From assembly GCA_937942875.1 (NCBI GenBank), contig CALEBT010000002.1, positions 1-44,822 on the forward strand: a stretch of 44,822 bases of DNA. Reading direction: 5' to 3'. Below, piece by piece: positions 1 to 7,493 of this stretch (the stretch's first letter is position 1; the number at the start of each line of letters is the position of its first letter). The stretch comes from an uncultured Ignavibacterium sp. Its GTDB lineage: Bacteria > Bacteroidota > Ignavibacteria > Ignavibacteriales > Ignavibacteriaceae. The notes beneath the pieces were generated by a model. It saw only the letters and a program-made list of their open reading frames with translations. It had not been told where the DNA came from and searched no databases. A program made the position numbers and the translations under genes.

Positions 1-341
1 ACCAACCAAAGCTGTTTTTCTGTTTCTTTACTGCCTACTCTTCTTAGCCAATCACCAATTGCATCGCTGCTCGGTAGTTTCATCTCTTTGAGCATTTCCT
101 GAAATGCTTCATCGCTATGAAGATGATTTACATCTTCTAATTGAACCGCTCCATCGATATCCATATACATCAATGTATTTATTTAGTCGCTGGCTTTGAT
201 TGCTCTGTTGCTGCCACCTTTAGGAAATAATTCGTCTGTTTTATCTCTTAGCTTAAGTTTTATTATTATTTGTTCGATTAACGGCGAGCCAATACGGTTT
301 TGTTTACTGCGGGTAACTTTAAAGCGTTTTAGTGGTCTCAT
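1..341 (-). pseudogene. IS1380-like transposase, 5' part, interrupted by an in-frame stop
   Basis: Read on the minus strand from the ATG at 339-341, the frame codes for 52 residues and meets TAA at 183-185. The same frame then continues to the window edge with residues such as GAVQLEDVNHLHSDEAF and LPSSDAIGDWLRR. That second part resembles the N-terminal region of IS1380-type DDE transposases, where a short PSSDAxGDWLRR stretch is typical. The stop stands where a sense codon is expected (SD-stop-INTLMYMD), so this copy is probably inactive, unless the stop is a sequencing error or the gene restarts at the ATG around 169-171. The 3' part lies outside the window, so the catalytic DDE residues cannot be judged. 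I see no clear terminal inverted repeat upstream of the start. Family assignment is from memory of the motif. Confidence 0.6.
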
Positions 342-478
342 TATTCAGTGTATATTTGTTTGAAAATTTAATTCACTAATCAGGTGATATAAGTTTTAAA
401 CTTCTTTTAGCTTTTTAAGCAGACCTTGCGTTGTTTTTAATTTGGAATTAAGAATTATAAAAATGATGAAATACGAAA

Positions 479-510
479 TTTGAAAAGAAAATAACCAATA
501 ACTATATTTG
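479..510 (+). promoter_or_regulatory. Bacteroidota-type promoter for tRNA-Leu
   Basis: TTTG at 479-482 is followed after 20 nt by TATATTTG at 503-510, matching the Bacteroidota -33 (TTTG) and -7 (TAnnTTTG) elements with normal spacing. It lies 20 nt before the 5' end of the tRNA-Leu gene, so transcription would start a few bases before the mature tRNA. Confidence 0.65.
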
Positions 511-530
511 CAGTTAAAATTTGATGGTCT

Positions 531-617
531 GCCGGGGTGGCGGAAGTGGTAGACGCACAGGACTTAAAATCCTGTGGGCTTTATAAGCCCGTGCCGGTTC
601 GAGTCCGGCCCTCGGTA
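531..617 (+). tRNA. tRNA-Leu (anticodon TAA)
   Basis: An 87-nt class II tRNA. The acceptor strand GCCGGGG (531-537) pairs with CCTCGGT (610-616), with G-T wobbles. The anticodon arm is CAGGA-CTTAAAA-TCCTG, giving anticodon TAA for UUA codons. A long variable arm (GGGCTTTATAAGCCC) and the T arm GCCGG-TTCGAGT-CCGGC follow. The discriminator is A617. The CCA end is not encoded (CAA follows), unlike the neighbouring tRNA-Val. Confidence 0.95.
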
Positions 618-633
618 CAATAAATCTACCCTT

Positions 634-1296
634 AAGTTTTTAATTATTCATTTTTAATTATAAATTTTTCATTATTAGGGGCTCTTAGCTCATCCGTCAA
701 CTGACGGAGGTTGGAGCGTGGCGACTTGTCGGGAAGTTCAAATGTTATTAAGAATTTTCTGGGAAATAACTTAGTTCTTTGAAATTGAGAAATTGTTGAG
801 TAAAAGTTTTTAATTATTCATTTTTAATTATAAATTTTTCATTATTAGAGGCTCTTAGCACATCCGTCAACTGACGGAGGTTAGAGCGTGGCGACTTGTC
901 GGGAAGTTCAAATGTTATTAAGAATTTTCTGGGAAAAAACTTAGTTCTTTGAAATTGAGAAATTGTTGAGTAAAAGTTTTTAATTATTCATTTTTAATAA
1001 TAAATTTTTCATTATTAGGGGCTCTTAGCTCATCCGTCAGCTGACGGAGGTTAGAGCGTGGCGACTTGTCGGAAAGTTCAAAGGTTAATAAGAATTTTCA
1101 GGGAAAAAACTTACTTCTTTGAAATTGATAAATTGTTGAGTAAAAGTTTTTAATTATTCATTTTTAATTATAAATTTTTCATTATTGAGGGCTCTTAGCT
1201 CATCCGTCAGCTGACGGAGGTTAGAGCGTGGCGACATGTCGGAAAGTTCAAAGGTTTTTAATTATTCATTCTTAATTTTAAATTTTTCATTATTGA
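634..1296. repeat. 170-bp tandem array of degenerate tRNA-Val 5' parts carrying a palindrome
   Basis: Three full units (634-803, 804-973, 974-1143), one shortened unit (1144-1253) and a fifth copy of only the AT-rich leader (1254-1296) that runs directly into the intact tRNA-Val. Each full unit has four parts: an AT-rich leader; a stretch starting GGGCTCTTAGCTCA at 679, 849 (AGGCTCT in this copy), 1019 and 1189 that matches the acceptor strand and D stem of tRNA-Val; a 16-bp insert TCCGTCA-(AC or GC)-TGACGGA; and (G)GTTAGAGCG continuing the D arm. The anticodon arm is replaced by a GGCGAC(T/A)TGTCGG hairpin, and the match continues to about AAAGGTT, the start of the T arm. The T arm and 3' acceptor strand are missing, so the copies cannot be functional tRNAs. 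Full units end with a tail containing TTCTTTGAAATTGA; the fourth lacks about 62 bp of this tail. Confidence 0.9.
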
Positions 1297-1373
1297 GGGC
1301 TCTTAGCTCAGTTGGTTAGAGCGTCTGCTTGACGTGCAGAAGGTCAAAGGTTCGAATCCTTTAGAGCCCACCA
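1297..1373 (+). tRNA. tRNA-Val (anticodon GAC)
   Basis: A 77-nt class I tRNA with encoded CCA (1371-1373). The acceptor strand GGGCTCT (1297-1303) pairs perfectly with AGAGCCC (1363-1369). The D arm is GCTC...GAGC, the anticodon arm TCTGC-TTGACGT-GCAGA has anticodon GAC, and the T arm has TTCGAAT. It is the only intact member of the tandem array just upstream, and it shares that array's AT-rich leader. Confidence 0.95.
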
Positions 1374-1525
1374 CCCCAAATCCAATATTTTCATTAAATT
1401 CATTCAAATAAATATTTCGCTTTTAACCGTTTCTTAGTTATCTATATCACATATCGATTAAAATTAAAGTTAAATTTATTTGAGCACTATTGAATTTCTA
1501 AAATAAAATAATTAAGTTTTGTTAA

Positions 1526-3190
1526 ATGTTTGAAGGGCAAATTATTTTGAAACTTAAAATCCATCTAATCTTAAAGATTAGTCTATTTATTCTTGTTTTA
1601 TTCGTAAAAAGTGAAATTCGCGCTCAGTCCGATGAAACCAAATTTTTTCAGTTCAATGGAACATTAAATTTAACTTCAGATTTCTATTCTGTAAATGGAA
1701 TTCAAGCCAGGCAACCCTCAAATCAACAAAGATTAATTCTTAGAGCGAATCTTAATTTTATTGAACAAATTGATATTCCTATAGAAGTAAGTTTATCAAA
1801 TTCAGATTCAAGACTTTTGCAGCCATTTAATCAATTTGGTTTGAGTCCAAAAATTACTGACTGGTTAACTCTCCACGGCGGTTATTTTTATTCGAACCTT
1901 TCAGACCTTACTTTTGGTGACATAAAAATTTTAGGTGGGGGAGTAGAATTAACGCCGGGAAATTTCCGCTTTAAGGCTTTTTACGGCAGAAGCAGGGCAT
2001 CAAGGCAGCCTGATTCTTTGCAAGCCTTTGGAGGAATTTACAAGCAAAAAATGTATGCCATAAAAGTTGGATATGGAAATGAATCTATAGCTTATCTAGA
2101 TTTAAATTTCACTCATACCTTAGATGATTCTTCGTCGATTACTCCTATTAGTATTTCCCAGACGCCAACTGAAAATTTTGTCGGCTCTGTTTCTTTTGGA
2201 TTAAGAATCTTAGAAGTTCTTATGCTGAATGGGGAAGCCGCTCTTGCTGCTTACTCAAATGATATCAGATCAGAAAATATTTCTGATATAAATTTTCCAA
2301 AGTTTTTATTTACTCCAAAAACATCATCTCAATTTGACGGAGCCGTAAGGTTTAATATTTTTATTGAGCCCCAAACTTTTTGGTCCTTGAAGATGGGTAC
2401 AAAATGGATAGGACCTGGTTTTATTACAAATGGTTTTGCTCAATTACATAATGATTTATTTGAATTTACTATCGATCCCTATTTAAGATTATTCAATAGC
2501 AGGCTTAATCTAAGAAGTTCGATTGGAATAAGAACTAATAACCTAAGGAATAATAAAGTTTCCAAAACTAATAGATTTCTGGGTATGTTATCTGCTGATT
2601 ATCAGATTACAGATGATTTCGGTTTGAATTTCCAGTACAATAACAATCAAATTAAATCAACACAATATGCTGACTCTATAAAAATTTCCAATGTATTAAA
2701 TATGATTTCACTTTCACCGAGATATGTTTTTCCTGGTTTGGGCGGAAATAACTTCATTAATCTTACATATTCTTATCAAAACTCAGAGGATTCTAATCCT
2801 TACTACAATAATAAAATCCAGAACAAAACGAATTCTCTCAACATTATTCATACTATTATTTATCCTTCTTCGTTAAATCTTACATCAAGTGTTTTATATA
2901 ATAAGGTCTCATTATCTAATATGGATTTAACAATTTTATCTTTGAATGAAACTATCGGTTATCAGTTTTTTGATAATAAGCTTGGAGCTTATCTTACTTT
3001 GGGATACAGCACAATCAAGGTATCAGACACAAATGGAATGTTAGTTTTAGGATTAAGAGCAAGCTATAATTTAAACCAATACGGAACAATAAATATTTTC
3101 CTGACTAATAATAGTTTTAATTCTAATGACCCTGTTTCTCCGGCTTACAAAGAATTACAAGGTAATTTACAATATTTAATTAATTTCTAA
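1526..3190 (+). CDS. Outer-membrane beta-barrel protein, first gene of a surface-protein operon
   Basis: A 554-residue protein with an N-terminal hydrophobic signal (LFILVLFV, cleavage probably after IRAQ near residue 34). The rest is made of alternating hydrophobic/polar strands with aromatic girdles, ending in LQGNLQYLINF; the terminal F is usual for BAM-assembled barrels. No plug domain, haem motif or catalytic motif is visible, so this is a barrel of unknown specificity. Start choice: the ATG at 1526 has no Shine-Dalgarno sequence; an in-frame TTG at 1547 has GAAGGG 9 nt upstream and gives a cleaner signal peptide (MKLKIHLILK), so it may be the true start. The next gene begins 9 nt after its stop, so the three genes to 9455 are very likely co-transcribed. 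In that context it may anchor or export the two large secreted proteins; that is an inference. Confidence 0.7.
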   Translation: MFEGQIILKLKIHLILKISLFILVLFVKSEIRAQSDETKFFQFNGTLNLTSDFYSVNGIQARQPSNQQRLILRANLNFIEQIDIPIEVSLSNSDSRLLQPFNQFGLSPKITDWLTLHGGYFYSNLSDLTFGDIKILGGGVELTPGNFRFKAFYGRSRASRQPDSLQAFGGIYKQKMYAIKVGYGNESIAYLDLNFTHTLDDSSSITPISISQTPTENFVGSVSFGLRILEVLMLNGEAALAAYSNDIRSENISDINFPKFLFTPKTSSQFDGAVRFNIFIEPQTFWSLKMGTKWIGPGFITNGFAQLHNDLFEFTIDPYLRLFNSRLNLRSSIGIRTNNLRNNKVSKTNRFLGMLSADYQITDDFGLNFQYNNNQIKSTQYADSIKISNVLNMISLSPRYVFPGLGGNNFINLTYSYQNSEDSNPYYNNKIQNKTNSLNIIHTIIYPSSLNLTSSVLYNKVSLSNMDLTILSLNETIGYQFFDNKLGAYLTLGYSTIKVSDTNGMLVLGLRASYNLNQYGTINIFLTNNSFNSNDPVSPAYKELQGNLQYLINF

Positions 3191-3199
3191 GAGAATGAT

Positions 3200-6100
3200 A
3201 TGAGAAGAAAATTTTTATTTCAATCCCTGATTATAATTCTGGCAACATTTTCTTTACAAGCTCAGATAAATTTTCAGTTAGTAATTAAAAAACCTGTCCC
3301 AATAAAGTTTTCTTCGTGGCAGCGTGACCCAAGTATCATTCAACTAATTCTTACAAATACGACATTGAATAATTACCAGAATGTAATTGTCTCTGTTGTA
3401 TTAAAAGATCAGAATGGTAAAAGATTAGCTTTTACGAAAGATACAGATCCAAAAATGAAAAAATTTAATGTTGGTTCCGGGCAGACAATAATTGTTTATG
3501 GACCTGATGTATTGAATTATGATGCGATTAGTTATGATGAGTCAATAAGAAATACAATAATTACTACTAACACTTTGCCTGAAGGCAGTTATTCACTTTG
3601 CGTCAGAATACTTGATTCTTTTGGAAATGAGGTTGGTACAGGAGGAGAGAAATGTGAGTATTTTTCAATATTTTTACCAGAGCCGCCGGTTCTTATTAGT
3701 CCTGCTAATGATTTTACTATAAATAATTATTTACCCCAATTCATATGGACACCTGTTGTCGGTTCTGATCCGACAGTTAGTATTGACTACCGCATAAAGA
3801 TTGCAAAAATTTTACAAGGACAGACACCAAAATCAGCAATTGAAAATAATATTCCGATTTTAGATAAATATATTAAAACAACTTCTTATCAATATCTTCC
3901 TTCAGATTTGAGCTTAAATAATTATGCTGATAATTTCGGATTTGCCTGGCAGGTGCAAGCTATAGATGCAATTTCAAAGCAGCCTGTTGCTGGTAAAGAA
4001 GGTAAAAGTGAAATATGGCGATTTTACACTCAATCGGTTTCTTTATCAAATCTTTTATTGATTTCACCGGCTGATAATAGCGAATTATCTCCCGATGGTG
4101 CTGGGTTCAAATTTATTTGGGATGCAACTTTACAGAAAAAAACTAAAACTGGATTTATAATTAAAATTGTGGAGTTGAATCAAGGGCAAACCCCTGCAAA
4201 TGCAATTAAAACCAACAACCCCGTGTTTTACAAAGATGATATAAATCCTAATGTTAATAATTTTACTTTAGAACAGAATTTAAATGCCCTTCAAAATGGT
4301 AAAAAATATGCGTGGCAGATGTTCACTGTAAGTCAGCAGTGGGGAGGAATTATAGATGAAAGTGAGGTCAGAACATTTACAGTAAAGAATGATTTTGTAG
4401 AAGTAATTGACTTGGTTTCCCCGTTAAAGAATACATTTATAGAGCTTGATACTTCCAAGAACATCTATAATTTTAAGTGGAATGCCAGCAAAGTAAAAAA
4501 ATCAATTTCAAATTTCATATTGAAAATAGTACCGATAGAAAATGGGCAAACTCCAGCTCAGGCATTGAATAATAATACCCCTGTTTTTTATAAAAATGAT
4601 ATTACTCCTCAGGCTTCAAATTATATGATTGGGAAGAATCAGGGGGTATTATCAAATAAGAAATATGTTTGGCAAATTACTGCAATCTCAAAATGGTATA
4701 ACAATCAGATCGTTGCAGCAAGTGATATCTGGACTTTTGAAGTCAAAACTGCACCTACCATTTTAGAAAATGTTAATCTTTTTACAATTGGAACTTATAA
4801 AGTAGAGGTTAAACAAGTAACGAATAAAAGCAGCAATAATTTTTCAGGAGTAGGTGAAGTTGTTTTATGGACTGGCGGTCCAAAAATTTCTTTTGAATTT
4901 AGTGGTTTACAACTTTCAAGTGTTGGAACTGGTAATAACACTGAATGGAAAGTAATAAACGGAGAAATTTGGAGACAAGTTACGCCAATAACAATCACTC
5001 TCGATTACAGAGACCCTGCTGTTCCTTTATTAGTATTGCCTGGAAGTCCATACGTAAAATCAGTTGCGACTCTGGAAATCAAAGGTATAAGATTCTCTGC
5101 AAATTCTAATCTGATAACAGGAAATATAAAATTAAAGACTCCTTTGCTAACTGGTTCTGCAAATCCAAATGTAATGGTTGAGACAATTGATTCATGGTTT
5201 AGAGTCAGTCCTATAAATAAAATAGACAGTGGTCTGACTAAACCAAAAAATGCAATCAAGACAGTTCTACTTTCTCCAAATAATTTTACTTATGAGCTTT
5301 CACAGAATAGTGAATTTCGAGTAGATAAGCATAGACTGATATTAAAATTGCAGGGAGGTGTAACCCTTCCACCATCAGTTAAAGACAGAGATGGAAAAAA
5401 TATTTCAGTTGCATTCAAAGATGCGGGAGGATTTAAGTTCGATGTTGATCTTAATAATCAGTTAGTTTATTATAAGGTAAATCCTGATATGTGGATTAAG
5501 TTTAACTTTGTGAATTTAGACCTTTATACCGGAATATTCAGGTTGAAAGAAGGTTTCATAGGATTTGACCAATATAAATCAGGTGGTCTTGAATCTATTG
5601 GTCTTGAAGAGAACGACAATACTTTCCTGAATAATAAAGGATTGAACTGTAAAATTTCAAGATCAGAATCCAATCCGAAGTTTTCAAATTTTCGAGGATA
5701 TGAGTTTAAAATAAAAAGTTTCAATTTAGAAGTTTTGAACAATAATATAATATCCGCAAGCAACTTAAATGGCGAGATATTTATTCCTTATCTGAAACAG
5801 TATGCAAATCTTAATCTTCAGATAAACAAAAATGGAATTTCTTCAGGTTCTATTAACGCAGATTTCATAAATAATAAATGGATAAATGTCTTTACAAGTA
5901 AAACAGGTTCCGGTAAAATAAGTTTGAAGGTTGTTGGAATTGGTTATTATTCATTTGATAATACATTTAAAATGAATGCCTATTTCAAGTTTGAAGATAC
6001 TCCAGGTAAAGGAGTTATAACAGACCAATTAGCTGTTTCAAATTTAACAATAGATAGCATTGGAGCCGTCAGCATTTACGGAGCAAATAGTACAGGATGG

Positions 6101-7477
6101 AAATTTCTTGATGTTGCAAAGACAGGTAAATTCAATGGTTTTCCAATTACTGTAGATAGAATAAATGTTTCAGGAAAATTTTCTTATTTAACGGGAGTTG
6201 CAGGTACAATTGTTCTATCAGATGATTTATCAAATCCAAATGGCACACCATTCAGAGCGGTTGTAGAAATTCCCAAAACCACAAGTGGTGGAAAAGATGC
6301 ATCTTTTGAGCCTATGTCTAATGGTGAAATCAGCTCAGATGATATTCCTCTAAAGTTTGGTAATAATTCCTCCGCATTTGATGCAACCGTTAAATGGTTT
6401 GATAATGATCCTGTTTATGGTAAGGGTTTTATGTCTCAGATAAAACTTAATATGAAAAATCCCGGTAACTATGCGGTTGATAGTAAAATAATGATTGGCA
6501 AAACAGATAATGGTAATGGATTTTCTTATTGGTTTGTTGAATCAGGAGTTGAATTCGGCAGCCCTGTTTCAGTTGGATTCCTCGATATAGGTATTATGGG
6601 ATTTAAAGGCAGAATCTATTCAAAAATGAAGCATTCAGGCAAAGGAATTTCATCATCTGATTATGTGCCTGATAAAAACAATAAGTTCGGCGTGTATGCA
6701 AAACTTCCAATAACCTCTTTCTCGGATATTGGGAAAAAATTCTGGGGTTCAACAGAGCTTGAGATTATGGTTGGTAATGGTTTTTCAAGTGTGCTTTATG
6801 GAGAGCTGTTTGTTTTGAGTGATGGATATGGAGACAAGAGCGCTAAAATAAAAGGTGATGCTACAATTTCTGTCAGTACAAATCCAAAGCTTTTTGATAC
6901 AGAGGTGAATGTTAATGCTAATTTGTGGGATGCTCTATGTGGTGAAGGACAATTTAAAATGCATATAACTGATAAGGAATGGTATGTAAAATTAGGCTCT
7001 AAACAAAATCCATTAAATATGAGATTATTGTGCAGTTCATCTGGTTTTACAGGTTATCTTGAAATTTTACCTTCTTCATCAACTCTTGGTATTGGATATT
7101 CATTTGACACAGGTAATCAAACATGGGGCGAGGTTTTTGGTTGTTGGGGAAGAGCGTGGGGAGGTATAGATGTTACTGGTAATTTAAACTATTCTCCGTT
7201 TCAGGTAGCTGCCTCTGCTTCACTTGTAGGTAATGCAAAAATTGGTGTTTTTATTGACCTGGCAGTTTGGTCAGGTTATAAAACATTATTGGAAGGCTCT
7301 GTACTTGCAAATCTTCAAGCAACTTTCCCTGATCCATTCTGTATGGCAGGGTCAGTTTATGCTGAAGCCTGTTTTGATCCCTGTCCGGTTTTTAGTTGTG
7401 ATATATGTGCCTCAGCTACTCTTAAACTTAGATATAAGAATGGTAACTTTGCTATGAAATCAACTTGTTCAGACTAA
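3200..7477 (+). CDS. Giant secreted TANFOR-like protein with Ig/FN3-like repeats
   Basis: 1,425 residues with a signal peptide (about 1-21, ending LQAQ). Residues about 22-165 resemble the N-terminal TANFOR domain of Bacteroidota surface proteins: long beta segments, then LPEGSYSLCVRILD and PPVLISPAND. Three similar beta-sandwich repeats follow (about 163-277, 286-395, 403-515). Each has a SPxxN start, an F-x-W, and a GQTPxxA(I/L)xxNxP motif followed by a K(Y)xWQ strand. The long C-terminal part (about 530-1425) is beta-rich and unrecognised. It ends in a cysteine-rich tail with CFDPCP and CDIC and no NPFN-type T9SS sorting domain. Second gene of the 1526-9455 operon, 9 nt after the barrel gene and 16 nt before the FN3 gene. 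Surface or extracellular location is likely; the function is unknown. The TANFOR assignment is by eye. Confidence 0.65.
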   Translation: MRRKFLFQSLIIILATFSLQAQINFQLVIKKPVPIKFSSWQRDPSIIQLILTNTTLNNYQNVIVSVVLKDQNGKRLAFTKDTDPKMKKFNVGSGQTIIVYGPDVLNYDAISYDESIRNTIITTNTLPEGSYSLCVRILDSFGNEVGTGGEKCEYFSIFLPEPPVLISPANDFTINNYLPQFIWTPVVGSDPTVSIDYRIKIAKILQGQTPKSAIENNIPILDKYIKTTSYQYLPSDLSLNNYADNFGFAWQVQAIDAISKQPVAGKEGKSEIWRFYTQSVSLSNLLLISPADNSELSPDGAGFKFIWDATLQKKTKTGFIIKIVELNQGQTPANAIKTNNPVFYKDDINPNVNNFTLEQNLNALQNGKKYAWQMFTVSQQWGGIIDESEVRTFTVKNDFVEVIDLVSPLKNTFIELDTSKNIYNFKWNASKVKKSISNFILKIVPIENGQTPAQALNNNTPVFYKNDITPQASNYMIGKNQGVLSNKKYVWQITAISKWYNNQIVAASDIWTFEVKTAPTILENVNLFTIGTYKVEVKQVTNKSSNNFSGVGEVVLWTGGPKISFEFSGLQLSSVGTGNNTEWKVINGEIWRQVTPITITLDYRDPAVPLLVLPGSPYVKSVATLEIKGIRFSANSNLITGNIKLKTPLLTGSANPNVMVETIDSWFRVSPINKIDSGLTKPKNAIKTVLLSPNNFTYELSQNSEFRVDKHRLILKLQGGVTLPPSVKDRDGKNISVAFKDAGGFKFDVDLNNQLVYYKVNPDMWIKFNFVNLDLYTGIFRLKEGFIGFDQYKSGGLESIGLEENDNTFLNNKGLNCKISRSESNPKFSNFRGYEFKIKSFNLEVLNNNIISASNLNGEIFIPYLKQYANLNLQINKNGISSGSINADFINNKWINVFTSKTGSGKISLKVVGIGYYSFDNTFKMNAYFKFEDTPGKGVITDQLAVSNLTIDSIGAVSIYGANSTGWKFLDVAKTGKFNGFPITVDRINVSGKFSYLTGVAGTIVLSDDLSNPNGTPFRAVVEIPKTTSGGKDASFEPMSNGEISSDDIPLKFGNNSSAFDATVKWFDNDPVYGKGFMSQIKLNMKNPGNYAVDSKIMIGKTDNGNGFSYWFVESGVEFGSPVSVGFLDIGIMGFKGRIYSKMKHSGKGISSSDYVPDKNNKFGVYAKLPITSFSDIGKKFWGSTELEIMVGNGFSSVLYGELFVLSDGYGDKSAKIKGDATISVSTNPKLFDTEVNVNANLWDALCGEGQFKMHITDKEWYVKLGSKQNPLNMRLLCSSSGFTGYLEILPSSSTLGIGYSFDTGNQTWGEVFGCWGRAWGGIDVTGNLNYSPFQVAASASLVGNAKIGVFIDLAVWSGYKTLLEGSVLANLQATFPDPFCMAGSVYAEACFDPCPVFSCDICASATLKLRYKNGNFAMKSTCSD

Positions 7478-7493
7478 TTAAAGAGAGTTAAAA

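Noticed and set aside
618-1253. Array called as CRISPR
   Set aside because: The whole 170-bp unit is repeated with no unique spacers, and the repeat matches tRNA-Val.
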